A DNA stretch of 64,000 nucleotides, taken from Streptomyces sp. KL109B (lineage in GTDB: Bacteria; Actinomycetota; Actinomycetes; Streptomycetales; Streptomycetaceae). Under the pieces are notes generated by a model. That model had not been told where the DNA came from, did not search any database, and saw nothing but the letters and a program-made list of their open reading frames with translations. The stretch's first letter is position 1; each line of letters opens with the position of its first letter. The translations under genes were made by a program, and so were the position numbers. The stretch covers positions 268,992 to 332,991 of the forward strand of contig NZ_JASERL010000010.1 in assembly GCF_030766935.1 (NCBI RefSeq), given 5' to 3'. This document shows positions 47,568 to 55,693 of the stretch, piece by piece.

Positions 47568-49247
47568 TTACGGAGCCGCGCGCCTGCGCCGCGACCCCGG
47601 ACGCCGCTCGCTCGGCCGCGTCACCGGGTCCCCCGCCTCGATGGCGGCGACCCTGCGCTTCGCCCCGAAGTCGGCGAGCGCGGCGGCCAGCTTCAGCACC
47701 GAGGGCTCGGGCGCCATGACGTCGACCCGCAGCCCGTGCTCCTCGGCGGTCTTCGCCGTGGCCGGACCGATGCACGCGATCACGGTCACGTTGTGCGGCT
47801 TGCCGGCGATACCCACCAGATTCCGCACCGTGCTCGACGACGTGAAGAGCACGGCGTCGAAACCGCCACCCTTGATCGCCTCACGCGTCTCGGCCGGCGG
47901 CGGCGAGGCGCGCACGGTCCGGTACGCCGTGACGTCGTCGACCTCCCAGCCCAGCTCGATGAGCCCGGCGACCAGCGTCTCCGTCGCGATGTCGGCGCGC
48001 GGCAGGAACACCCGGTCGATGGGATCAAACACGGGGTCGTACGGCGGCCAGTCCTCAAGCAGCCCGGCGGCGCTCTGCTCACCGCTCGGCACGAGATCCG
48101 GCTTCACGCCGAACGCGATCAGCGCCTGAGCCGTCTGCTCGCCCACCGCCGCGACCTTGATCCCGGCGAAGGCACGGGCGTCGAGCCCGTACTCCTCGAA
48201 CTTCTCGCGCACGGCCTTGACCGCGTTCACGGACGTAAAGGCGATCCACTCGTAACGACCGGTCACGAGCCCCTTCACCGCGCGCTCCATCTGCTGCGGC
48301 GTACGCGGCGGCTCGACGGCGATCGTCGGAACCTCGTGCGGCACCGCGCCGTACGAGCTCAACTGGTCGGAGAGCGACGCCGCCTGCTCCTTCGTCCTGG
48401 GGACGAGCACCCGCCAGCCGAACAGCGGCTTCGACTCGAACCAGGACAGCTGGTCGCGCTGGGCGGCCGCGCTGCGCTCACCGACCACGGCTATGACCGG
48501 GCGGTTGCCCTCCGGCGACGGCAGCACCTTCGCCTGCTTCAGGGTCTGCGCGATCGTGCCGAGCGTCGCCGTCCACGTCTTCTGGCGCGTCGTCGTACCG
48601 GCGATCGTCACCGACAGCGGGGTGTCGGGCTTGCGGCCCGCCGCCACCAGTTCGCCGGCCGCGGCGCCCACCGCGTCGAGCGTCGTCGACACGACGATCG
48701 TGCCGTCGGACGCGCCGACCTCGGTCCAGCACCGCTCGGACGCGGTGGCCGCGTCGACGAAGCGGACGTCGGCGCCCTGCTCGTCGCGGAGCGGCACACC
48801 GGCGTACGCGGGCACGCCCACGGCCGCCGCGATGCCGGGCACGACCTCGAAGGTGATGCCCTCGGACGCGCAGGCGAGCATCTCCTCGGCCGCGTACGTG
48901 TCGAGGCCGGGGTCCCCGGAGACCGCACGCACGACCCGCTTGCCGCCCCGCGCGGCCTGCATGACAAGATTGGCCCAGTCCCTCAGAGCCGGGACCGCGA
49001 CGGCAGTTGACGCACCGTCAGGGGTCGAGGTCTGCTCGGAGGAACCCGTGGCGTCGAGGACGGTCACGCCGGCCTTGGCGTGCGTCCGCACGACGTCGAG
49101 CACTTCGGGCTCGGCGATCAGCACATCCGCTCGGGTCAGGGCCTCCACGGCCCTGAGGGTCAGCAGTCCCGGGTCGCCGGGACCCGCACCCAGGAAGGTG
49201 ACGTGCCCAGGTGCACAGGCGGTCGATACAGCGGTGGTGGGGCTCAA
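47568..49247 (-). CDS. hemD: Uroporphyrinogen-III C-methyltransferase / uroporphyrinogen-III synthase fusion
   Basis: The 559-aa fusion has an N-terminal SUMT (CobA) domain (about 12-240: VTFLGAGPGDPGLLTLRAVEAL, VVPGIAAAVGVPAYAGVPL) and a C-terminal HemD domain (about 275-530: WRVLVPRTKEQAASLSDQLSSYGA, IAFTSVNAVKAVREK, DAVLFTSSSTVRNLVG). It thus makes uroporphyrinogen III and its dimethylated precorrin-2, feeding haem, sirohaem and cobalamin. The start is TTG 49247, overlapping the hemC stop as TTGA and preceded by GGGGGAGCGAG, so a non-standard start is well supported. The fusion is standard in actinobacteria. Confidence 0.93.
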   Translation of the reverse strand: MSPTTAVSTACAPGHVTFLGAGPGDPGLLTLRAVEALTRADVLIAEPEVLDVVRTHAKAGVTVLDATGSSEQTSTPDGASTAVAVPALRDWANLVMQAARGGKRVVRAVSGDPGLDTYAAEEMLACASEGITFEVVPGIAAAVGVPAYAGVPLRDEQGADVRFVDAATASERCWTEVGASDGTIVVSTTLDAVGAAAGELVAAGRKPDTPLSVTIAGTTTRQKTWTATLGTIAQTLKQAKVLPSPEGNRPVIAVVGERSAAAQRDQLSWFESKPLFGWRVLVPRTKEQAASLSDQLSSYGAVPHEVPTIAVEPPRTPQQMERAVKGLVTGRYEWIAFTSVNAVKAVREKFEEYGLDARAFAGIKVAAVGEQTAQALIAFGVKPDLVPSGEQSAAGLLEDWPPYDPVFDPIDRVFLPRADIATETLVAGLIELGWEVDDVTAYRTVRASPPPAETREAIKGGGFDAVLFTSSSTVRNLVGIAGKPHNVTVIACIGPATAKTAEEHGLRVDVMAPEPSVLKLAAALADFGAKRRVAAIEAGDPVTRPSERRPGSRRRRAAP

Positions 49248-50206
49248 AGTGCTCGCTCCCCCATCAGACCGGCCGCGCCCTTGGCCAGCATCTCGGCGGC
49301 GAGTTCCCGCCCGAGCGCCAGCGCCTCGTCGTCCGACGAGGGCACGGGACCGGTGGTGGACAGCTGCACCAGCTCGGAGCCGTCGGTCGAGCCGACGACG
49401 CCGCGCAGGCGCATTTCCTTGACAATCTGCCCGTCGACCAGCAGGTCGGCCAGTGCACCCACAGGTGCGCTGCAGCCGGCCTCCAGGGCGGCGAGCAGGG
49501 ACCGCTCGGCGGTCACGGCGGCCCGTGTGAACGGGTCGTCCATCTCGGCGAGCGCGGCGACGAGTTCGCTGTTCCCAGCGGCACACTCGACAGCCAGTGC
49601 CCCCTGGCCGGGGGCGGGCAGAATCATGTCGGTCGAGAGGAACTCGGTGACTTCCTCGCTGCGACCGGTGCGGCTGAGCCCGGCGGCCGCGAGGACCACG
49701 CCGTCCAGCTCGCCCTTCTCGACGAAACCGATCCGGGTGTCGATGTTCCCACGGATCGGCACGGTCTCGATCCGGATGCCGTGGCTGCGCGCGTACGCGT
49801 TCAACTGCGCCATGCGGCGCGGCGAACCGGTGCCGACGCGGGCACCCTCGGGCAGATCGGTGAACTTCAGTCCGTCGCGCGCGATCAGCACGTCCCGGGG
49901 GTCCTCGCGCACCGGCATGGCGGCGATCACCAGGTCGTCGGGGAGCGCGGTCGGCAGGTCCTTCAGGGAGTGCACCGCGAAGTCGACCTCGCCCTTGGCG
50001 AGCGCGTCGCGCAGCGCGGTGACGAAGACTCCGGTGCCGCCGATCTGCGCGAGGTGCTCGCGGGACGTGTCACCGTACGTGGTGATCTCCACGAGCTCGA
50101 CCTCGCGGCCGGTCAACTGTCGTACGGCTTCGGCCACATGCCCGGACTGGGCCATGGCCAGCTTGCTGCGCCTGGTGCCCAGCCTCAGGGCTTTCTCGGC
50201 GGTCAT
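49244..50206 (-). CDS. hemC: Porphobilinogen deaminase (hydroxymethylbilane synthase)
   Basis: The 320-aa enzyme polymerises four porphobilinogens. It has LGTRRSKLAMAQSG at the start, HSLKDLPTALPDDL (about 79-92), RRMAQLNAYA, and the dipyrromethane cofactor Cys245 in AGCSAPVGA. ATG 50206 overlaps the hemA stop by 4 bp and the stop overlaps the hemD TTG by 4 bp, so hemA-hemC-hemD are translationally coupled. Confidence 0.97.
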   Translation of the reverse strand: MTAEKALRLGTRRSKLAMAQSGHVAEAVRQLTGREVELVEITTYGDTSREHLAQIGGTGVFVTALRDALAKGEVDFAVHSLKDLPTALPDDLVIAAMPVREDPRDVLIARDGLKFTDLPEGARVGTGSPRRMAQLNAYARSHGIRIETVPIRGNIDTRIGFVEKGELDGVVLAAAGLSRTGRSEEVTEFLSTDMILPAPGQGALAVECAAGNSELVAALAEMDDPFTRAAVTAERSLLAALEAGCSAPVGALADLLVDGQIVKEMRLRGVVGSTDGSELVQLSTTGPVPSSDDEALALGRELAAEMLAKGAAGLMGERAL

Positions 50207-51840
50207 GCCGGGCCTCGATTCTTGCCTTCTGCTTCGTGGGGGGTGGCCCGGGAAACGGCGGCGACCGTCTCCTGGTCCAGGTCGAACAGGGTCCGCAGGG
50301 CGTCCGCGTACCCGGCGCCGCCGGGCTCGGCGGCCAACTGCTTGACCCGTACGGTCGGCGCGTGCAGCAGCTTGTCCACCACGCGCCGCACGGTCTGGGT
50401 GATCTCCGCGCGCTGCTTCTCGTCGAGCCCCGGCAGCCTGCCGTCGAGCCGGGCGATCTCGCTGGCCACCACGTCCGCGGCCATCGTGCGCAGCGCGACG
50501 ACGGTCGGCGTGATGTGCGCGGCCCGCTGCGCGGCGCCGAACGCGGCGACCTCGTCGGCCACGATGGACCGCACCAGGTCGACGTCGGCGGCCATCGGCG
50601 CGTCGGCGGAGGCGTCGGCGAGCGACTCGATGTCGACGAGGCGGACCCCGTCGATGCGGTGCGCGGCCGCGTCGACATCGCGCGGCATCGCCAGGTCGAG
50701 CAGGGCGAGCGCCACCTGTCGTACGGGCTCGGGGGCGCGCTCGCGGCGCATCTCCGGGACCCGTCCGGCGACGGCGAGCGCGGCGATGGTCGCGGCCTCG
50801 GAGGCCTGGACCGGGCGGACCTGCTCGCGCGGGGCGTTGTCGACCCAGGCGCCGTGCTGTTCGAGGGCGGCGGCGTCGAACCCGGCGACCGCGGCCTCGC
50901 CCTCGACGGAGAAGCCACCGCGCGCCGTCTCCACGGGACGGCTGTCGGCGGCCGCCCTGCCGGAGGCGGGGGCCTGCGCGGCGGGCACCTCGGCGCCCGC
51001 GGTCGGCGTGCGTCCGGCGACGGCGGAACGTACCGCCTCACCAGTGAGTACGAGTCCGGTCGCGCCGGTGCAGGAGATGGCGACGTCGGCACGTGTCAGC
51101 TCGTCGGCGACGGTGTCCATCGGGACGGCGCGGGCGTCCGTGCCCGCCTCTCCCAAGATCTCTACGAGCCGGTGCGCGCGCTCCAACGTCCGGTTGGCGA
51201 CGACGACTTCGGCGACTCCGGCGCGCGCGAGGGTGGCCGCGGCCAGCGAGGACATCGAACCGGCGCCGATGACCAGCGCCCGCTTGCCCCGCGCCCAGAC
51301 GTCCACCGGCTGCCCGGCGGCGAGCTGTTCGAGCCCGAACGTGACGAGCGACTGGCCCGCGCGGTCGATCCCGGTCTCCGAGTGGGCGCGCTTGCCGACC
51401 CGAAGCGCCTGCTGGAAGAGGTCGTTGAGGAGCTTGCCCGCGGAGTGCAGCTCCTGCGCCCGCGCGAGCGTGTCCTTGATCTGGCCGAGGATCTGGCCCT
51501 CGCCGACCACCATCGAGTCGAGCCCGCACGCCACCGAGAACAGGTGGTGCACCGCCCGGTCCTCGTAGTGCACGTACAGATAAGGGGTGAGCTCTTCGAG
51601 ACCCACGCCGCTGTGCTGGGCGAGCAGCGTCGACAGCTCGGCGACACCGGCGTGGAACTTGTCCACGTCCGCGTACAGCTCGATGCGGTTGCAGGTGGCG
51701 AGGACGGCGGCCTCGGCGGCCGGTTCGGCGGCGAGGGTGTCCTGGAGGAGCTTGGCCTGGGTGTCCGCGTTCAGCGCGGCGCGCTCCAGGACGCTGACGG
51801 GGGCGCTGCGGTGGCTCAGACCTACGACGAGGAGGCTCAT
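50203..51840 (-). CDS. hemA: Glutamyl-tRNA reductase
   Basis: The 545-aa enzyme reduces glutamyl-tRNA to glutamate-1-semialdehyde with NADPH, the committed step of C5 haem synthesis. Catalytic Cys50 is in ATCNRIELY, the substrate domain has GEGQILGQIK (about 114-123), the NADPH domain has VIGAGSMSSLAA (about 190-201), and the dimerisation helices are C-terminal. It is over 120 residues longer than E. coli HemA. Much of the excess is an Ala/Pro-rich insert (about 270-335), typical of actinobacteria. The stop/start overlaps with rex and hemC are 4 bp each. Confidence 0.97.
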   Translation of the reverse strand: MSLLVVGLSHRSAPVSVLERAALNADTQAKLLQDTLAAEPAAEAAVLATCNRIELYADVDKFHAGVAELSTLLAQHSGVGLEELTPYLYVHYEDRAVHHLFSVACGLDSMVVGEGQILGQIKDTLARAQELHSAGKLLNDLFQQALRVGKRAHSETGIDRAGQSLVTFGLEQLAAGQPVDVWARGKRALVIGAGSMSSLAAATLARAGVAEVVVANRTLERAHRLVEILGEAGTDARAVPMDTVADELTRADVAISCTGATGLVLTGEAVRSAVAGRTPTAGAEVPAAQAPASGRAAADSRPVETARGGFSVEGEAAVAGFDAAALEQHGAWVDNAPREQVRPVQASEAATIAALAVAGRVPEMRRERAPEPVRQVALALLDLAMPRDVDAAAHRIDGVRLVDIESLADASADAPMAADVDLVRSIVADEVAAFGAAQRAAHITPTVVALRTMAADVVASEIARLDGRLPGLDEKQRAEITQTVRRVVDKLLHAPTVRVKQLAAEPGGAGYADALRTLFDLDQETVAAVSRATPHEAEGKNRGPA

Positions 51841-52649
51841 GCCGGCATCACGGCGGGCACGTCCCCGTCGGGTCCCTTGCGGTCGTCGTTGTTCTTCTCG
51901 GAGCCGGGGGCGGGCTTGGTGACCTTGGCGGCCGGGCCCTCGACACCGACCGCGCCCTCGGCGCCGTCGGCCCCGTCGATGGGGGCCTCGCCGGCCTTGC
52001 GCTGCTCGTGGAACGCGAGGATCTGCAGCTCGATGGAGAGGTCGACCTTGCGCACGTCGACACCGTCCGGGACGGAAAGGACGGTCGGCGCGAAGTTCAG
52101 GATGGAGGTGACACCGGCGGCGACGAGCCGGTCGCAGACCTGCTGCGCGGCGCCGGCCGGGGTCGCGATGACGCCGATGGACACGCCGTTGTCGTCGATG
52201 ATCTTCTCGAGGTCGTCGGCGTGCTGCACGGCCATGCCCGCGACGGACTTCCCGGTCATCGCCGGATCGGCGTCGATCAGCGCCGCGACGCGGAAGCCGC
52301 GGGAGGCGAAACCACCGTAATTGGCAAGCGCCGCACCGAGGTTACCGATACCGACCATCACGATCGGCCAGTCCTGCGTCAGGCCCAGCTCGCGTGAGAT
52401 CTGGTAGACGAGGTACTCGACGTCGTAGCCCACACCACGCGTCCCGTAGGAGCCGAGGTACGAGAAGTCCTTGCGCAGCTTCGCGGAGTTGACCCCCGCG
52501 GCGGCCGCCAGTTCCTCGGAGGAGACCGTGGGCACCGAGCGCTCCGACAGTGCGGTGAGGGCTCGGAGGTACAGCGGAAGCCTGGCGACGGTGGCCTCGG
52601 GAATCCCTCGGCTGCGGGTCGCCGGTCGGTGAGTTCGGCCAGTTGCCAC
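51837..52649 (-). CDS. rex: Redox-sensing transcriptional repressor Rex
   Basis: The 270-aa repressor senses the NADH/NAD+ ratio. It has a winged helix (about 12-85: IPEATVARLPLYLRAL, NSAKLRKDFSYLGSYGTRGVGY, the Rex recognition helix) and a Rossmann domain (about 92-215) beginning IVMVGIGNLGAALANYGG. A non-conserved Asp/Glu/Pro-rich tail follows. GTG 52649 follows AGGAGCACC; the longer open frame to 52850 runs through the operator. It heads the rex-hemACD operon and is autoregulated through the site at 52726. Confidence 0.97.
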   Translation of the reverse strand: MATGRTHRPATRSRGIPEATVARLPLYLRALTALSERSVPTVSSEELAAAAGVNSAKLRKDFSYLGSYGTRGVGYDVEYLVYQISRELGLTQDWPIVMVGIGNLGAALANYGGFASRGFRVAALIDADPAMTGKSVAGMAVQHADDLEKIIDDNGVSIGVIATPAGAAQQVCDRLVAAGVTSILNFAPTVLSVPDGVDVRKVDLSIELQILAFHEQRKAGEAPIDGADGAEGAVGVEGPAAKVTKPAPGSEKNNDDRKGPDGDVPAVMPA

Positions 52650-52714
52650 GGTGCTCCTGCGGGTAGAGCGGGGCTGTGGGCGGCACCCTGCTACTCGACC
52701 GCCCCGTCGAATGC

Positions 52715-52743
52715 AGGCTATGTCTTTGTGAACGCGTGCACAA
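52715..52743 (-). promoter_or_regulatory. rex promoter with overlapping Rex operator (ROP)
   Basis: TTGTGAACGCGTGCACAA (52726-52743) matches the Rex operator (TGTGAAC-N3/4-TTCACA) with one mismatch. On the minus strand it contains the -35 TTGTGC (52738-52743), 17 bp from the -10 TAGCCT (52715-52720). Repression at high NAD+ and release by NADH follow. The rest of the 342-bp gap 52650-52991 shows no gene. Confidence 0.85.
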
Positions 52744-52991
52744 AGATGGTGTCCGATTTGCCCGGCCAACGTGACCGGGCTCACGCACGCCCCACGCGCA
52801 ATCCTGGAACCGGAGCGCAGGTAGCGTCGTTGCTCACCTGTGGGGGCCAAAACGGCACACTCTCCTCAACGTTGCGTCGATCCACGCCCCCGAGACCAAA
52901 ACCGCCCCCGATCCTAAGCGACTTTTGGGATCAGTTGGACTCCTCGGTCAGTGACTTGTGCGACCGCTATGAACGCTTCGCACACCGCCCG

Positions 52992-53279
52992 TCACCGCGT
53001 GAGCGCACGCCGCAGCCGCTCCTCCTGCACCCGCCAGAAGTCGTGCTGCGCGCCGTCGACGAGAACGACCGGGATCTGCTCCCAGTACTTGCGGTACAAC
53101 TCCTTGTCCTCGGTGATGTCCTTCTTCTCCCAGTCCGCGCCCACCTCGGCGCAGACCTTCTCGATCACGACCTGCGCGTCGTCGCACAGATGGCAGCCCG
53201 GCTTCCCGATCAACGTGACGATCCGCTCACTGGGATCCTTCTTCTCGCGCGTACGAAAAATGGGACTCATACCGGCCAT
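52992..53279 (-). CDS. Glutaredoxin-like thioredoxin-fold protein
   Basis: The 95-aa protein has the active-site CxxC as GKPGCHLC (Cys29, Cys32), followed by the thioredoxin-like helix and the cis-Pro strand IPVVLVDGAQHDFW (about 70-83). It belongs to the DUF836/glutaredoxin 2-type group next to rex in actinobacteria. ATG 53279 (GGGGCGAGA upstream) or ATG 53270. Same direction as rex but 342 bp ahead of it, so probably its own unit. Confidence 0.88.
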   Translation of the reverse strand: MAGMSPIFRTREKKDPSERIVTLIGKPGCHLCDDAQVVIEKVCAEVGADWEKKDITEDKELYRKYWEQIPVVLVDGAQHDFWRVQEERLRRALTR

Positions 53280-53373
53280 TCTCGCCCCACGGCCGCCCCA
53301 TTCCGACGCCGAGATTTCACACGCCGACAGACTCCCGAAACCCGCGCGACCCCGGTGCCCCGAACAAACTGGC

Positions 53374-53379
53374 TATGCT
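53374..53379 (+). promoter_or_regulatory. TATGCT -10 hexamer giving a leaderless HAD mRNA
   Basis: TATGCT lies 6 bp before the ATG at 53386 and there is no Shine-Dalgarno, so transcription would begin at or next to the start codon. No good -35 is seen. Confidence 0.5.
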
Positions 53380-53385
53380 CGCCAC

Positions 53386-54324
53386 ATGGCCGCTCTCGGA
53401 TGGCTCACACCCCGTAGGCGCTCCGCCACCGCGCGGAGCGTGCTGGCAGGCGAGGCTTCGGCCGAGGCCGCCCGCAAGTCCTCCCAGGAGCTGGAGGAGC
53501 AGGCTCCGCCGGCCGACGAGGACGTACAGGAACCGGAGTTCCCGGTCGCGGGCGACGACAAGGCCGCCGCCTTCTTCGACCTCGACAACACCGTCATGCA
53601 GGGCGCGGCGATCTTCCACTTCGGCCGCGGCCTCTACAAGCGGAAGTTCTTCGAGCGCCGCGAACTGACCCGATTCGCCTGGCAGCAGGCCTGGTTCAGG
53701 CTCGCGGGGGTCGAGGACCCCGAGCACATGCAGGACGCCCAGAACAGCGCCCTGTCCATCGTGAAGGGCCACCGCGTCGCCGAGCTGATGTCCATCGGCG
53801 AGGAGATCTACGACGAGTACCTGGCCGAGCGGATCTGGCCCGGCACCCGCGCCCTCGCCCAGGCCCACCTGGACGCGGGCCAGAAGGTCTGGCTGGTCAC
53901 CGCGGCCCCCGTGGAGATCGCCACGGTGATCGCCCGCCGCCTCGGCCTGACCGGCGCCCTCGGCACGGTCGCCGAGTCCATCGGCGGCGTCTACACCGGC
54001 CGGCTCGTCGGCGAACCGCTGCACGGCCCCGCGAAGGCGGAAGCCGTACGGGCGTTGGCCTCCGCCGAGGGCCTGGAGCTCGGCCGCTGCGCCGCGTACA
54101 GCGACTCGCACAACGACATCCCGATGCTCTCCCTCGTCGGGCACCCGTACGCGATCAACCCCGATACGAAGCTTCGCAAGTACGCGCGCGAGCGGGACTG
54201 GCGGCTGCGGGACTACCGCACGGGCCGCAAGGCCGCGAAGGTCGGGCTCCCGGCAGCGGCCGGTGTCGGAGCGGTCGCGGGCGGCACGGCCGCGGCGATC
54301 GCGCTGCACCGGCGCCGTCGCTGA
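53386..54324 (+). CDS. HAD-IB family phosphatase (SerB-like) with C-terminal membrane helix
   Basis: The 312-aa protein has the HAD nucleophile motif FFDLDNT (Asp65, Asp67), motif II VTAAP (about 172) and motif IV YSDSHNDIPML (about 246). The insertion is helical with FFERRELTRFAWQQAWF. Motif spacing and the AAFFDLDNTVMQGAAIF start match HAD-IB enzymes such as phosphoserine phosphatase-like CicA. A glycine-rich hydrophobic segment (VGLPAAAGVGAVAGGTAAAIAL) at the end may anchor it. The conserved actinobacterial position beside bldN suggests no functional link that I can prove. Confidence 0.85.
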   Translation: MAALGWLTPRRRSATARSVLAGEASAEAARKSSQELEEQAPPADEDVQEPEFPVAGDDKAAAFFDLDNTVMQGAAIFHFGRGLYKRKFFERRELTRFAWQQAWFRLAGVEDPEHMQDAQNSALSIVKGHRVAELMSIGEEIYDEYLAERIWPGTRALAQAHLDAGQKVWLVTAAPVEIATVIARRLGLTGALGTVAESIGGVYTGRLVGEPLHGPAKAEAVRALASAEGLELGRCAAYSDSHNDIPMLSLVGHPYAINPDTKLRKYARERDWRLRDYRTGRKAAKVGLPAAAGVGAVAGGTAAAIALHRRRR

Positions 54325-54437
54325 CGACATTCTGACGGGCTTACCCGCGCCCGGCTCCCGCCAGTCCCGTTGGTACCACTCGGCCACAACACGTCACACC
54401 CAGACACGGAATGTGAACGTATTCGATCAACAAACGG

Positions 54438-54450
54438 TCACTCTCTGGTA
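54438..54450. promoter_or_regulatory. Candidate BldD-type site upstream of bldN
   Basis: TCACTCTCTGGTA matches seven of the nine fixed positions of the BldD consensus TNACNCWGNGTNA. BldD is known to repress bldN in S. coelicolor. The 303-bp gap 54325-54627 otherwise shows no gene; a GTTATTCTCC stretch about 100 bp before the start could be the -10 region. Confidence 0.4.
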
Positions 54451-54627
54451 CTTGAACCATCGCCGTACGACTACAGAAGTGACGTAATCGACGATTTGAG
54501 CAACTGGGTGTAGTGCTCCCTGCACGAAGCGTTATTCTCCTCAGACGCAAACCGGTACCCACGCGTCAGCACGACGGGTGAACGGTCCCGTACTGCACGT
54601 GATGAAAGCTCTGCCTCTGGGAGTCCC

Positions 54628-55431
54628 GTGTACCCACACGTCGGGGTTGACGCCTCGGGCCTGGCTACGCTGCACGCTACGGTCGTGGACCGCCTGCGCG
54701 GTTTCGTCCCCACCGCGCACGCCGTCCCCGCCCTCGCCGCCGCGGCAGCGGCCGCGCCCGCCCCTGCCTCGCCATGTTTCGCCATGGCCGATTCGACGGC
54801 CGCCACAGTCGGCAGACGCGCGCGCTCCGGCTCCGCCGGTGCGTCGGGTACGTCCACTGCTCGCAGGCCCGCTGCCGACAGCGACAGCGCCCGCATGATG
54901 GATCTGGTCGAGCGCGCCCAGGACGGCGAGGCCGACGCGTTCGGCCGGCTCTACGACCAGTACAGCGACACCGTGTACCGCTACATCTATTACCGCGTCG
55001 GCGGGAAGGCGACCGCGGAGGACCTCACCAGCGAGACCTTCCTGCGCGCGCTGCGCCGCATCGGCACGTTCACCTGGCAGGGCCGCGACTTCGGCGCCTG
55101 GCTGGTCACGATCGCGCGCAATCTGGTCGCCGACCACTTCAAGTCGAGCCGCTTCCGCCTCGAAGTGACCACGGGCGAAATGCTCGATGCGAACGAGGTG
55201 GAGCGCTCGCCCGAGGACTCGGTCCTGGAGTCGCTCTCGAACGCCGCCCTGCTCGACGCCGTGCGCCGACTGAACCCGCAGCAGCAGGAGTGCGTCACAC
55301 TGCGCTTCCTCCAGGGCCTGTCCGTCGCCGAGACCGCCCGCGCCATGAACAAGAACGAGGGCGCGATCAAGACCCTCCAGTACCGGGCCGTGCGCACCCT
55401 CGCGCGCCTCCTGCCGGACGACGCCCGCTGA
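54628..55431 (+). CDS. bldN: Developmental ECF sigma factor BldN (pro-sigma)
   Basis: The 267-aa ECF sigma factor starts VYPHVGVDASGLATLHATVV and has an approximately 86-residue N-terminal extension. That extension is removed in vivo from S. coelicolor BldN to give the active sigma. Region 2 runs from about 90-160 (AFGRLYDQYSDTVYRYIYYRV, ATAEDLTSETFLRALRRIGTF) and region 4 from about 205-262 (NPQQQECVTLRFLQGLSVAETARAM). It is required for aerial hyphae through bldM and the chaplins. GTG 54628. Near-identical to the known BldN in the sigma domains. The anti-sigma rsbN follows. Confidence 0.97.
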   Translation: MYPHVGVDASGLATLHATVVDRLRGFVPTAHAVPALAAAAAAAPAPASPCFAMADSTAATVGRRARSGSAGASGTSTARRPAADSDSARMMDLVERAQDGEADAFGRLYDQYSDTVYRYIYYRVGGKATAEDLTSETFLRALRRIGTFTWQGRDFGAWLVTIARNLVADHFKSSRFRLEVTTGEMLDANEVERSPEDSVLESLSNAALLDAVRRLNPQQQECVTLRFLQGLSVAETARAMNKNEGAIKTLQYRAVRTLARLLPDDAR

Positions 55432-55533
55432 CCCCACCCGCCCCTTCTTCGGCCCGACCGCCGTCACTGCCCGCAGTCCCCAACTCACCTACGGTGAAGG
55501 TGAGATGGGATCGCGCTCGGATCATCTTTCACG

Positions 55534-55562
55534 CGTAACCGAAGTGCCGAGCCGCTCGTTGT
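55534..55562 (+). promoter_or_regulatory. Sigma-BldN-type promoter for rsbN
   Basis: CGTAAC (55534-55539) and CGTTGT (55557-55562) are separated by 17 bp, matching the sigma-BldN consensus (CGTAAC / CGTTG-). It lies 132 bp upstream of rsbN, so bldN drives its own anti-sigma. Confidence 0.78.
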
Positions 55563-55693
55563 GCGGGATGCAGGCTCCCTGTGGTCACTCCCGACCGGGA
55601 CGCACTCACTCGTTGGAGTGCATCTGGGTTCGGGGGTGCAACCCCAGGACCCCCTGGGGAGTCGACCGTCATGAGTGAGAGGAGGTGCCGCCA

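Noticed and set aside
54399..54416. Second BldD-like match upstream of bldN (TCACACCCAGACA)
   Set aside because: Only six of nine fixed positions match; weaker than the 54438 site.
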